Assembly (NCBI GenBank): GCA_964407925.1
Contig: CAYOXM010000008.1
Location: 1-54,777, forward strand
Direction: 5' to 3'
DNA: 54,777 nucleotides
Source: CAYOXM01 sp964407925
GTDB lineage: Bacteria; Patescibacteriota; Patescibacteriia; SG8-24
The notes below the pieces were generated by a model that searched no databases, was not told where the DNA came from, and worked only from the letters and a program-made list of their open reading frames with translations. Positions 8,185 through 16,449 of this stretch are shown in pieces. Position 1 is the first letter of the stretch. Every line of letters starts with the position of its first letter. Both the position numbers and the translations under genes were made by a program.

Positions 8185-8250
8185 GAGGTTGAAAGGTTAT
8201 GAGGTTGAAAGTTGCGGAAGTGTCTTTCAACCTTTCGACCTTTCAACCTC
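8185..8250. repeat. Intergenic inverted repeat of GGTTGAAAG units
   Basis: GAGGTTGAAAGG (8185-8196) pairs with CCTTTCAACCTC (8239-8250), with a second pair of GAGGTTGAAAG-like arms inside. It resembles in style the GGTTAGAG palindromes near 27.3 and 28.6 kb. Confidence 0.75.
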
Positions 8251-8325
8251 AGTGACAAGCCGTCGCAGCCTTGAAAGCGAGTCATGTTTCTGTTACGTTC
8301 ATCGGACGGCGATGCCGTTCATCAT

Positions 8326-8400
8326 GGGTCGGTAGCTCAGCGGTAGAGCAACGGCCTTTTAAGCCGATGGTCCTGGGTTCGATCCCCAGCCGACCCACCA
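8326..8400 (+). tRNA. tRNA-Lys (anticodon UUU)
   Basis: 75 nt including encoded CCA (8398-8400). Acceptor GGGTCGG pairs with CCGACCC; the anticodon loop CTTTTAA gives UUU; the T-arm contains GGTTCGATC. Followed directly by a terminator. Confidence 0.97.
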
Positions 8401-8402
8401 GA

Positions 8403-8441
8403 GAAATCGCCCAATCCTTACGGGATGGGGCGATTTCTTTT
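8403..8441 (+). terminator. Rho-independent terminator after tRNA-Lys
   Basis: GAAATCGCCC (8403-8412) pairs with GGGCGATTTC (8428-8437), then a T-run. Confidence 0.9.
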
Positions 8442-8514
8442 GTGCGGGGAGCCTCCTACGGCCTCATGCTGGCGTTCGCGTGGCGCGGCCGAAGTACGGT
8501 CGTTCCCGACGGGT

Positions 8515-8542
8515 TTTGACTTTGTCGCGTTGGTGCTATGCT
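8515..8542 (+). promoter_or_regulatory. Promoter with extended -10, predicted leaderless
   Basis: TGC-TATGCT (-10 at 8537-8542) with a TTTGAC-like -35 at 8515-8520 (16-nt spacer). ATG 8551 is 8 nt after the -10. Confidence 0.5.
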
Positions 8543-8550
8543 TCGCCCGT

Positions 8551-9054
8551 ATGCATGACGTTTCACGCGCGTTGGCCATCGCCGCAGTCCTCGTCTTTCT
8601 CGGCGTCGGTTGCACGACGCAAGTTCCGCAGCAACAGGATGAACCGTCGCCGAGCGTGGATGACGCCGCGCTCACGGTCGCGGGGAAACGCTTGGACCTC
8701 AGCCGTTCCGGCCTGACGAGCCTGCCGCCGTACGTTTTCGAAAGGAGCGGTCTCGAAATGCTCGACGTTTCGAACAACGCCTTGACCGGCGCATTGCCGT
8801 CGGAGATCGGCAAGCTCACGGGCCTGCGCGTCCTCGACGCGAGCGGCAACAGGATGACCGGCGTTCCCGCGGAAATCGGCAGGCTGCGCGAGCTTCGCGT
8901 CCTCGATTTGTCGAACAACCGGTTGACCGGCCTGCCTCTGGAATTGGGGCAGCTGTCGAATCTCGAGACGCTTGACCTGTCGGGCAATGACGTCTCGAAG
9001 CAGGATTTGGACGCGATCAGGAAGAACATCCCGCAGGCGAACATCGTCGAGTGA
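8551..9054 (+). CDS. Leucine-rich-repeat lipoprotein
   Basis: 167 aa. The N-terminus is a lipoprotein signal (hydrophobic LAIAAVLVFLGVGC, Cys about residue 21), so the protein should be tethered outside the membrane. The mature part has about four LRR units with the LxxLDLSxNxLTGLPxE pattern, the plant/ROCO-like type, and ends in a short cap. LRR domains bind proteins; the partner is unknown. ATG 8551 was chosen over a longer frame because the lipobox and the promoter spacing both point to it. It is a single-gene unit between tRNA-Lys and the lytic enzyme. Confidence 0.8.
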   Translation: MHDVSRALAIAAVLVFLGVGCTTQVPQQQDEPSPSVDDAALTVAGKRLDLSRSGLTSLPPYVFERSGLEMLDVSNNALTGALPSEIGKLTGLRVLDASGNRMTGVPAEIGRLRELRVLDLSNNRLTGLPLELGQLSNLETLDLSGNDVSKQDLDAIRKNIPQANIVE

Positions 9055-9063
9055 CCGTCGGGC

Positions 9064-9092
9064 AAAAAGAAACCCCCGACCGAGGTCAGGGG
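9064..9092 (-). terminator. Rho-independent terminator, minus strand
   Basis: CCCC-GAC / GTC-GGGG stem with one bulge (9074-9092), followed on the minus strand by TTTCTTTTT. It overlaps the stop of the lytic transglycosylase gene. Confidence 0.75.
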
Positions 9093-10261
9093 AAGAGATT
9101 GGCGTAGACCGCGCGGAAGATGACGACGTATTTCACCGTCTGGTCGAACAGGCCGTTGCCGGCCTTCTCCCAGTTGGCGGGGTCCTTCAAGTACGCCTGC
9201 GCCGCCTTGTCTTCGCCGCCGTTGTACGCGGCCGCGAGGAACGCGCCGAGGTCCTCTTGCCGCGGCGACGCGGAAAGTTTCGCGAGCGTGCGCGCGGGGA
9301 GCTTGGTCATCGACCAGTCCGCGAGGCAGTACTGCGCGACGACCGCGTGCTCGTGGTCGGTCATGCCCGCGACGAAGTCCTTGGGCATGCCCGCCTTGGG
9401 ATAGCGGTCGCGGGTGATGGCGTAGGTGGAGGGAATGAACTGCGCGAGCCCGCGCGCGTTGGCGTAGGATACCGCGTAGCGGTACGAATCCTCGCCGTTC
9501 GTCGCGAGCGTCGCGAGCGCCTTTTCGACGACTGCCTGCGTGCCGTCGCGGTCGAACTCGTCGGGATCGACGTGCTCGACGACGAGGAGCGTCATCAGCA
9601 CCTTTGCCGGCACCGTTTCCGAGACCTTGCGGTCTGTGTCGACGAGCGACATGACGCCGCGGCGGTCGAGGCGGTCGCTCGCCTTGTCGGCGAGGGCGAT
9701 GAGGTACTCCCGTCCGGCGGCGACGTTTTCCTTCGTCCGGAGTTCCGGCGAGTAGGGGACGTAGACCGCGGGGACCGCGAGGCGCTTGTTCGCATGGTGG
9801 CGGACGTTCGTCTTGAGCGCGAGCACCATGAACGCGTCGTCGTGTCCGGTCACCTTGTAGCGGGAGTTCACGCCGTTCCGCTGCAGCACCGTGACGGCGA
9901 AGCCGCTTGATCGCGACGTGCCGTTCAGCACCGTCACGAGGCGGATCGGCCCCTTCGTCTTCGGGTTCCAGACCGCGAGCACGGCGTTGTCGCCCCCGAC
10001 GCGGTTCGTGGGGAGCGGCGCGGGACGGAGCATCCGTTTCGCCTCGACGATGCGGCGAAGGAGCTCGTTGTTCGCCTCCCTTCTCGCCGATTCGATTTCG
10101 ACGTCGAGCGGGTCGGGCGCGGTTTGCGCCGGCGTCGTCTCGACGGTCGGTTGCGCCGGTGGAACGGCGGTGGTCGCGTCGCGGTCCTTCGAACAGGATG
10201 ACGTGAGCGACGCGCTCGCGACGACGCCGGTCAGGATGAGAAGAGCTGCCCTTCGTGCCAT
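9086..10261 (-). CDS. SLT-like lytic murein transglycosylase, lipoprotein
   Basis: 391 aa. The signal ends in a lipobox-like LTSSC, so it is probably membrane-anchored. After a Thr/Pro/Gln linker and a helical domain (65-240), the C-terminal part shows the SLT/lysozyme-like fold pattern: a candidate catalytic Glu in LLVVEHVDPDEF, then YANARGLAQFIPSTY, DHEHAVVAQYCLADW and AFLAAAYNGG. Such enzymes cleave the MurNAc-GlcNAc bond of peptidoglycan non-hydrolytically. ATG 10261 has AGAGGA upstream. Family assignment is good; substrate detail is inferred. Confidence 0.82.
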   Translation of the reverse strand: MARRAALLILTGVVASASLTSSCSKDRDATTAVPPAQPTVETTPAQTAPDPLDVEIESARREANNELLRRIVEAKRMLRPAPLPTNRVGGDNAVLAVWNPKTKGPIRLVTVLNGTSRSSGFAVTVLQRNGVNSRYKVTGHDDAFMVLALKTNVRHHANKRLAVPAVYVPYSPELRTKENVAAGREYLIALADKASDRLDRRGVMSLVDTDRKVSETVPAKVLMTLLVVEHVDPDEFDRDGTQAVVEKALATLATNGEDSYRYAVSYANARGLAQFIPSTYAITRDRYPKAGMPKDFVAGMTDHEHAVVAQYCLADWSMTKLPARTLAKLSASPRQEDLGAFLAAAYNGGEDKAAQAYLKDPANWEKAGNGLFDQTVKYVVIFRAVYANLFP

Positions 10262-10301
10262 TACGTCCTCTTTTTCGTGCGGGATCGGAAAGGGTTCCCA
10301 C

Positions 10302-10330
10302 ATCGTTTCAAGCCGACGGGCTAAGGTCAA
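10302..10330 (-). promoter_or_regulatory. Possible promoter for the lytic transglycosylase gene
   Basis: Minus-strand TTGACC (10325-10330), 17-nt spacer, AACGAT (10302-10307). The -35 is good and the -10 weak. Confidence 0.4.
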
Positions 10331-10377
10331 CACCCCTGCGCGGCAAGGGGATCCCGCGGGCCGGTCGCCCGTCCGTG

Positions 10378-10386
10378 TGCTACACT
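10378..10386 (+). promoter_or_regulatory. Extended -10 promoter, predicted leaderless
   Basis: TGC-TACACT with the -10 at 10381-10386 and no good -35. ATG 10397 lies 10 nt downstream. Confidence 0.45.
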
Positions 10387-10396
10387 TTTTTCGACT

Positions 10397-11539
10397 ATGG
10401 TCAAACGACCGCTGAAAATAATAATGATAGGGCAGAAGGGCCTGCCCGTAGGCGCCGACGCCGGCGGCATCGAGCGTCACGTCGAGGAGCTCGGCACGCG
10501 CCTCGTCGGGCGCGGCCATGACGTGCTCGCGTACGTGCGGCCGCGGTTCACCAAGACGCGCGCGTCGTCGTACCGCGGCATACGCCTTCGGCGGATGCCG
10601 TCGATTCCGACAAAGCACCTCGACGCCTTCACGCACGCGCTGCTGTCTTCGCTCTCGGCGCTTTTCAAGAAGGCCGACGTCATCCACTATCACGGCGTCG
10701 GTCCGGCGACGGTCGCATGGATTCCGCGTCTTTTCGCGCCGCGGAAAAAAATCGTCGTCACCTTCCACAGCATCGACCGCCTGCACCAGAAGTGGGGATT
10801 CTTCGCCCGCGCGTATCTCCGTTTCGGCGAATGGGCGGCGGTGCGCTTCCCGCACGCGACGATAGCGGTCTCGCAGACCATCCGCGACTATTGCAGGAAA
10901 ACGTACCGCGCGTCGGTCGACTACGTGCCGAACGGCGCCGACGTCCCCGCGCCCGCGGGGAACGACCTGCTTGCGCAATGGGGGCTCGAGCCGGGAAGCT
11001 ACGTGCTCACCGTGGCGCGCCTCGTGCGTCAGAAGGGGATCCATCACCTCATCGCGGCTTACGACGGCTTCGAAGCCGAGAAAAAACTCGTCATCGTCGG
11101 CGCGGCGGCGTTCGGTTCGGATTACGCCGCGGAGGTCCGTCGCCTCTCGGAAGGAAATTCTTCCATCGTCTTCACCGGATTCCAGCAGGGACGGGCGCTC
11201 GCCCAGCTCTACCAGAACGCCTATCTCTACGTGCATCCGTCCGAAGCCGAGGGCCTGTCCGTGTCCATCCTCGAAGCGATGGCATCGGGCCGTTGCGTGC
11301 TCGTTTCCGACATCCCCGAGAACGTCGAGTCAATCGACCACAGCGGGCTCACGTTCGTGAACGCCGATGCCGCCGATCTGCGCGCGAAGATCCGCATGCT
11401 CCTCAATCATCCCGAAATCGTCGCCGAACGCGGTGAGCGCGCGAAGGCGTGGATTCGCGGCGAATACGACTGGGACGCCATTGCCGCGCGCACCGAAACC
11501 CTTTATCGGCGGCTCCTCGGCGGCAAACGGTCCGGTTGA
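10397..11539 (+). CDS. GT4 family glycosyltransferase
   Basis: 380 aa, GT-B fold retaining glycosyltransferase. The N-terminal domain has the GGIERHVEELGTRL loop. The C-terminal nucleotide-sugar domain shows VARLVRQKGIHHLI, IVGAAAFG, and the EX7E-type motif HPSEAEGLSVSILEAMASG. Donor and acceptor cannot be read from sequence; likely roles are exopolysaccharide or glycolipid synthesis at the inner membrane face. The predicted mRNA is leaderless or nearly so. The last codons form the left arm of the terminator. Neighbours do not form a polysaccharide operon. Confidence 0.88.
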   Translation: MVKRPLKIIMIGQKGLPVGADAGGIERHVEELGTRLVGRGHDVLAYVRPRFTKTRASSYRGIRLRRMPSIPTKHLDAFTHALLSSLSALFKKADVIHYHGVGPATVAWIPRLFAPRKKIVVTFHSIDRLHQKWGFFARAYLRFGEWAAVRFPHATIAVSQTIRDYCRKTYRASVDYVPNGADVPAPAGNDLLAQWGLEPGSYVLTVARLVRQKGIHHLIAAYDGFEAEKKLVIVGAAAFGSDYAAEVRRLSEGNSSIVFTGFQQGRALAQLYQNAYLYVHPSEAEGLSVSILEAMASGRCVLVSDIPENVESIDHSGLTFVNADAADLRAKIRMLLNHPEIVAERGERAKAWIRGEYDWDAIAARTETLYRRLLGGKRSG

Positions 11540-11557
11540 CATCGGGCCGTTTTTTTG
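11525..11557 (+). terminator. Terminator with TTGACA in its loop
   Basis: AAACGGTCCG (11525-11534) pairs with CGGGCCGTTT (11543-11552), then T-run. TTGACA sits at 11536-11541 as in the 6242 element, but the hexamer 17 nt on (TCAGCT) is a poor -10, so promoter function here is doubtful. Confidence 0.8.
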
Positions 11558-11614
11558 GTCAGCTGACATGAAGTTCTTTCCATCAGCAGCAAGGCAAGAA
11601 TACGGAGGAACGTC

Positions 11615-13162
11615 ATGGATAAGCCGGAGAACGCCGATCTCGTCCCTCCCGGCGTCCATGCCGGAGAGGGGAAACACCCGTTCGAGGAAGTGAATGTCGT
11701 CGTGAGCGACTTGCATCTTTCCGCCGGAAAGACGCTGACCGTCCGCGCGCGGCACACCTTTCTCTACAAGGTCGTCCGCCTGAAGCGAAAGCTTTGCGGA
11801 CACGACGAGCCGCCCGACGTCGTCGAGGTGCCGAACCCGCTCGAGGATTTCCTGTACGACGACGTCTTCGCGTCGTTCGTCAGCCACCTCGTCCGGCGGT
11901 TCGGCGGCGCCGACATCTTGCGCTTGCGGCTCATGGGCGACGTGTTCGACCCGCTCGCCGTCACGTGGAAGGGCCGTCTCGTCGATCCGCCGTTCGAGAC
12001 GGTGGCGGCGCGCAAGATGCGCGCCATCATGGCGGGGCATCGCGGGTTCTTCGACGCCCTCGCGTCGTTCGTCCGCCTGCCGTCCTCCCGCCTCGACCTG
12101 TTCGTGGGGAACCACGACCAGTTCCTGGCATGGCCGCGGGTCCAGCGCGAGATCGTCCGGCGCATCGCCGGCGACGACGCCGACGCCGCGTCGCGCATCC
12201 GGTTCGTCGACCAGGCGATGGACTTCGAGGAGACGTGCCGCGAGGTGCTGTACTACCACGGCATGAACGCCGATCCGCACAACCGCATGGACCCGAAGGC
12301 CACGCTCCTCACGGAGATCTTCGGCAAGCGGATGAAGCGCCCGGTGCTCAACCAGCCGCTCGGTTCGCACATGACCGTCGAGCTCGCGAGCAGGATCAAG
12401 CTCTACAACGAGCTGGTCGGCCGGACGCATTCCGAGAAGGACGTCTGGATCGACGCGGTGAAGCGCCGCTGGAGCTGGGGGGTCTACGCCGGGCTGATGC
12501 TCGCGTGGTTCCTCTACAACCAGCTGTTCTCCACCTTCGATCACCGCCGCCGCACCAAGCTCTCGACGATTCTCGAGGTGATCCTGTCGATGTTCCGCAA
12601 GAACCCCGTCGACGGGTACGCCGCGAAGCTGCTCAAGCAGCGCGAGGGCCTGCGCGTCGTCGTCCTCGGGCATTCGCACGTCGCGCGACGCGTCACCGGT
12701 CCCGAGGGCACGTACCTCAACACCGGCACGTGGGCGCACACGGTGAAGCTCGTCTGGCCGACGTTCGACCTCCGGTGGAGGCGTTTCCGCTGGCTCGAGC
12801 TCGCCTGGCGCACGCTCCTGCACTTCCTTCGCACCGGCGAATTGCGGTTCGCGCGCCAGATGACGAAGCTTCTCGGCTTCGTCGCCGGCATCGCTGCCGC
12901 GAGCGCGTACCTCATGATGTCGTTCACCAAGAACGGCTACGGCGACCTTTCGCCGACGCTCACGGACTTGAAGCTCCCCGTGGGCATCCTGCTCGTCTTT
13001 TTCGTCATCAAGGGCCTGTTCGGCATTTTCGCCGTGAAGCCCGAAGTGGTCGAAGCGACGCGGTTCACCTTCGCCCTCGTCACCCACGGGCGCGACGGCG
13101 GGCTCACCGCGGATCTCATGGAGTACGTTCCGGCGGACGACGCCGTGAGGGAATGCGTCTGA
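11615..13162 (+). CDS. Calcineurin-like phosphoesterase with membrane segments
   Basis: 515 aa, SD GGAGGA before ATG 11615. Metallophosphoesterase motifs appear in order: VSDLHLS (D32, H34), LMGDVFD, FVGNHD, YYHGMNADPHN and VLGHSHV, enough for a dinuclear metal site. A hydrophobic stretch interrupts the domain at about 290-310 and two more lie near the C-terminus (LLGFVAGIAAASAYLMM and LPVGILLVFFVIKGLFGIF), suggesting membrane association. The family includes LpxH-like pyrophosphatases, but no other lipid A gene is present, so the substrate is unknown. Confidence 0.75.
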   Translation: MDKPENADLVPPGVHAGEGKHPFEEVNVVVSDLHLSAGKTLTVRARHTFLYKVVRLKRKLCGHDEPPDVVEVPNPLEDFLYDDVFASFVSHLVRRFGGADILRLRLMGDVFDPLAVTWKGRLVDPPFETVAARKMRAIMAGHRGFFDALASFVRLPSSRLDLFVGNHDQFLAWPRVQREIVRRIAGDDADAASRIRFVDQAMDFEETCREVLYYHGMNADPHNRMDPKATLLTEIFGKRMKRPVLNQPLGSHMTVELASRIKLYNELVGRTHSEKDVWIDAVKRRWSWGVYAGLMLAWFLYNQLFSTFDHRRRTKLSTILEVILSMFRKNPVDGYAAKLLKQREGLRVVVLGHSHVARRVTGPEGTYLNTGTWAHTVKLVWPTFDLRWRRFRWLELAWRTLLHFLRTGELRFARQMTKLLGFVAGIAAASAYLMMSFTKNGYGDLSPTLTDLKLPVGILLVFFVIKGLFGIFAVKPEVVEATRFTFALVTHGRDGGLTADLMEYVPADDAVRECV

Positions 13163-13169
13163 GGTCTTC

Positions 13170-13207
13170 CGGCCCGACATTTGTCGGGCCGTTTTTTATT
13201 TTTTTAT
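13170..13207 (+). terminator. Rho-independent terminator
   Basis: GGCCCGACA (13171-13179) pairs with TGTCGGGCC (13182-13190), followed by a long T-rich run. Confidence 0.9.
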
Positions 13208-13228
13208 CGCGGCGGGGAGCAATAAGGC

Positions 13229-13517
13229 GATGCGTCCCGCCCGCGTTTCGGACTCGCTTTGCGGACCGGGGTAATTGGTCCGCAAAGCGGTCGCTCACGC
13301 GGGCGGGACGCATCGGCCCGCGAGGGCCATGGACGTAAACACGCGGCGGCGGAGCCGGGTCTCTTTCGCGGACCGTCGCGGAGTCGCGAGAGCCGCCGAC
13401 CCTTCAGGGGTCGAGCGGTCTCGCGATGAGCGTGAGGCAAGGCCGCCAGAAGCGGCCTATGCCGTGTCCGCCGAAGGAGACCCGGCTCCGCCGCCGCGGA
13501 CGAGGCGCGTTGCGTCC
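13229..13517. other. Large structured intergenic element (tandem hairpins plus three-way junction)
   Basis: Fills most of the 396-nt gap 13163-13558. Hairpin 1 (13229-13314): 17-bp arms, internal loop, 13-bp inner arms. Hairpin 2 (13315-13328): GGCCC, GCGA tetraloop, GGGCC. Element 3: outer GGACG/CGTCC, then a 22-bp perfect stem (13342-13363 with 13477-13498) extended by 10 bp past one bulged base, enclosing an 18-bp hairpin (13384-13426) and a 7-bp hairpin (13440-13458). No convincing ORF. It could be a noncoding RNA or a palindromic mobile repeat; I recognise no known RNA family. Confidence 0.7.
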
Positions 13518-13520
13518 ACC

Positions 13521-13549
13521 TTGATTAAAGGCCATAACTCGGCGATACT
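13521..13549 (+). promoter_or_regulatory. Promoter predicted to give a leaderless mRNA
   Basis: TTGATT (13521-13526), 17-nt spacer, GATACT (13544-13549), then 9 nt to ATG 13559. Confidence 0.6.
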
Positions 13550-13558
13550 CACGGGGTT

Positions 13559-14134
13559 ATGCTCGATACCGCCTACCTCTCGTCAATCCGCGAACGTCAT
13601 GCCGCGTACGCCGCCGCGCGGCGCAAGCTTATCGGCCTCGCCGGCGACGCGCAGGCCGCCGCCAAACGCGCGATTTTCGCGCTCCATCGCGACGACGTCG
13701 CCGGCGCCGACGCGCTGCTCGCAGCCGCCGCAAAGGCCATCGGCGAAGCGAACGACATGGCGGCGACCCAGCGCGGCCTCGGCGACGAAGGGTCGCTTCG
13801 GGCCGCGCTCGAGGAATACGTCGAAGCCGCGCTCTACCGCGGTTGGATGAAGGACGGCCACGTCGGCCCGATCGACGTCGCCGGCGCCGACGACGAGACG
13901 TACCTCGGCGGCCTCTCCGACCTCACGGGCGAACTCCAGCGCCGCCAAGTGCGGCTCGCGACCGAAGGGAAAGTCGAGGAAGTGCGCGCCATCAAGGACC
14001 TCATTGCCGCCATCGTCGAGGCAATGCTCGAAATGGACCTCGGCGGCTACCTGCGCAACAAGTTCGACCAGGCGAAGAACAGCCTGCGTCGCGCGGAAGA
14101 CGTCCACTACGACGTCACGCTCAGGCGCGGCTGA
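13559..14134 (+). CDS. Translin-family protein
   Basis: 191 aa, all-helical, no signal peptide. The pattern fits translin/TRAX: an N-terminal helix SSIRERHAAYAAARRKL, a central GDEGSLRAALEEYVEAALY helix with acidic residues, and the C-terminal LGGYLRNKFDQAKNSLRRAEDVHYDVTLR segment typical of the fold. Translins bind RNA or single-stranded DNA as ring oligomers, and TRAX subunits carry acidic nuclease residues. Archaeal and CPR homologs are known; their role is unclear. It is followed after 12 nt by the GT2 gene, so probably cotranscribed. Assignment rests on pattern similarity. Confidence 0.65.
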   Translation: MLDTAYLSSIRERHAAYAAARRKLIGLAGDAQAAAKRAIFALHRDDVAGADALLAAAAKAIGEANDMAATQRGLGDEGSLRAALEEYVEAALYRGWMKDGHVGPIDVAGADDETYLGGLSDLTGELQRRQVRLATEGKVEEVRAIKDLIAAIVEAMLEMDLGGYLRNKFDQAKNSLRRAEDVHYDVTLRRG

Positions 14135-14146
14135 CTCCCTCCGCCT

Positions 14147-14839
14147 ATGACAGGGCCGCGCATCGCGGCGGTCGTCCCCGCCCGAAACGAAGCGAAGACC
14201 GTCGGCGACGTGGTGCGCACGCTCGCGGCGTCTGGGGCGTTCGCGGAGATCATCGTCGTGAGCGACGGTTCGACGGACGGCACGGCCGCCGAGGCGCGCG
14301 CCGCCGGCGCCACGCTCGTCCACGAGTTCGCGACGCCGCGCGGAAAGGGGGGTGCGCTCGGCCACGGCGTGATGCATACCGACGCGCCGGTCGTCTGCTT
14401 TTTCGACGCCGACCTCGTCGGCCTGACGGCCGAACACGTCCGTCTTGTCCTCGGGCCCGTCGTCGAGGGGAAACGGTACATGAACGTCGGACTGCGAGAC
14501 CGCGGTCCGCTGCTCACCGCCGTCGCCAAACGCCTGCCGCTCGTCGGCGGCGAGCGCGCGTTGCGTCGCGAGATTTTCGACGCGATTCCCGGCCGCTACC
14601 TCGCCGGCTACGGCGTCGAAGTGACGCTCAACTGGACCTGCCGCGTGAACGGCCTGCCGTACGGCTGGACCGTCCTGCCCGGGCTCGGCATCGTGACGAA
14701 GCTCCGCAAGGTCGGCATCGTCGCGGGCCTCGCCGGCTACGCGACGATGTGGGCGCAGGTCGCGATGACGATGCTGAACGTGCGTCTCGCGAGGCGGGAG
14801 TTCGCCGAACGGGGGACGCACATGAGTCACCGGCATTAG
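14147..14839 (+). CDS. GT2 family glycosyltransferase
   Basis: 230 aa, GT-A fold. Visible are the N-terminal VVPARNEAKTVGDVV, VVSDGSTDGT and the metal-binding FFDADLVGL (DXD). A Gly-rich donor loop (ATPRGKGGALGHG) resembles glucosyl-3-phosphoglycerate or dolichyl-phosphate sugar synthases, but the acceptor cannot be named. No clear membrane anchor; a weakly hydrophobic segment lies near the C-terminus. Second gene of a likely two-gene unit with the translin-like protein, ending just before the murD promoter. Confidence 0.85.
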   Translation: MTGPRIAAVVPARNEAKTVGDVVRTLAASGAFAEIIVVSDGSTDGTAAEARAAGATLVHEFATPRGKGGALGHGVMHTDAPVVCFFDADLVGLTAEHVRLVLGPVVEGKRYMNVGLRDRGPLLTAVAKRLPLVGGERALRREIFDAIPGRYLAGYGVEVTLNWTCRVNGLPYGWTVLPGLGIVTKLRKVGIVAGLAGYATMWAQVAMTMLNVRLARREFAERGTHMSHRH

Positions 14840-14863
14840 AGGCGCGTCCGCGCTTCCTATAAA
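14836..14863 (+). promoter_or_regulatory. Promoter for murD
   Basis: TTAGAG (14836-14841, overlapping the upstream stop), 16-nt spacer, TATAAA (14858-14863). Confidence 0.5.
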
Positions 14864-14909
14864 ATAAAAGTATCGCGAGGAGCGCGCGAGATAAGAGAGG
14901 ATGCAAATA

Positions 14910-16312
14910 ATGCTCAACGTCGATTGGTTCAAGGGAAAACGCGTCACCGTCATGGGCCTCGGCGTCCACGGCGGCGGTTTGGGTTCGGCGAAGTGGCTGA
15001 TGCGCCACGGCGCGAAGGTCACCGTGACCGACCTGCGTGACCAGCACTCGCTCGCGGACTCCATCGCCGCGCTCGAACGGACGTGGCTCATCGAGTCGCA
15101 TCGCGCCGGCCGCGGCGTGATGCATCGGCCTCGCTACGTCCTCGGCCGCCATGATGATGCCGATTTCGCCGGCGCTGACATGGTCATCCGCAATCCCGCG
15201 GTTCCCCGCGAGCACCCGCTGCTCGCGCTCGCGGAAAAGCGCGGCGTGCCCGTCGAGTCCGACGTGAGCCTGTTCTTTCAGCTCTGCCCGTTCCCCATCG
15301 CGGCGATCACGGGAACGAAGGGCAAGACGACCACGACGACGCTGCTCGCCGCGATGTGCAGGGCGCATGACCGGCGCACCGTCGTCGGCGGCAACATCCG
15401 CATCTCGCCGCTCGACGGGCTCGACCGCCTGCTTCGCATCGCGCGCTCGCGCGGAGCCGTCGCCCCGCCCATCGTCCTCGAACTGTCATCGTGGCAGCTT
15501 GAGAGCCTGGAGCGGCACACGCTGAGTCCCCGCGTCGGCGTGCTCACGAACGTGCTTGAGGACCATCTTAACCGGTACGAGGGGATGGACGACTACGCCC
15601 GTGCGAAGGAACTCGTTCTCGCGTTCCAGAAGGAGGGCGACGTTGCCGTCGTGAACGCCGATAACGAACGAACGGCGGCCATGGGCCGCCGCGAATCAGC
15701 AGTTCGCGGCTCGACGCACGGCGGGCGGCGCCTGTGGTTCTCGCTCAAGAAACGACCCGGTCTCGACGGCTGCTTCGTCGACGGGCGCGACGTCCTGCTC
15801 CGCGACGCCGGCACGAAGACCGTCGTGATGCCCGTCTCCGCCATCAAGCTCCAGGGCGTCCATAATCGCGCGAACGTGCTCGCCGCGGTCGCAGCGGCAT
15901 ACGCCATGGGCATCCCGCTCGAGGCTATCCGGCAGGGCATCGCGGACACGGCATCCGTACCCGGGCGTCTCGAGGAAGTCCGCACGTGGCGCGGCATCAG
16001 ATTTGTCAACGACACGACGGCCACCGCGCCTGATGCGTCGGTCGCCGCTCTCGAAACGCTCGGCAAGCGGAGGAAGCGCATCATCCTCATCGCCGGCGGC
16101 GCGGACAAGGACTTGACGTTCGACGCCTGGGCCGCGAAAGTGCCTGCCGCCGTGCGGCATCTCGTCCTCTTCGACGGGAGCGCGACGCCGAAAATGGAGG
16201 CAGCGCTCGCGAACGCGGGCGCGAACGTGCCAATCGCCGGCGCGCGCTCGATGCGCGAGGCGATCGGCGAGGCCGTGCGGCACGCCAAGAAAGGGGACAT
16301 CGTCCTCCTCTC
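14910..16312 (+). CDS. murD: UDP-N-acetylmuramoylalanine--D-glutamate ligase, truncated by assembly gap
   Basis: Cytoplasmic Mur ligase that adds D-Glu to UDP-MurNAc-L-Ala. Visible are the N-terminal MGLGVHGGGLGSAKWL loop, the ATP site ITGTKGKTTTT, VLELSSWQLE, TNVLEDHLNRYEGMDDY, the NRANVLAAVAAA helix and the third-domain loop NDTTATAPDA and LIAGGADKD. The frame runs into 100 N just after KKGDIVLLS, where the SPG...SF motif should follow, so perhaps 25-40 residues are missing. ATG 14910 is preferred to 14901, because GAGAGG lies 9 nt before the former and touches the latter. Confidence 0.93.
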
Positions 16313-16412
16313 NNNNNNNNNNNNNNNNNNNNNNNNNNNNNNNNNNNNNNNNNNNNNNNNNNNNNNNNNNNNNNNNNNNNNNNNNNNNNNNNNNNNNNNN
16401 NNNNNNNNNNNN
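16313..16412. other. Assembly gap of 100 N
   Basis: Exactly 100 undetermined bases, the usual placeholder for a scaffold join of unknown size. It removes the end of murD. Confidence 0.99.
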
Positions 16413-16417
16413 AAAGA

Positions 16418-16447
16418 AACCCCTCGGCGATGCCGAGGGGCTTTTTC
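16418..16447. terminator. Bidirectional terminator
   Basis: CCCCTCGGC (16420-16428), GAT, GCCGAGGGG (16432-16440), with T-rich flanks on both strands. Lies between murD and the minus-strand helicase. Confidence 0.85.
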
Positions 16448-16449
16448 GT

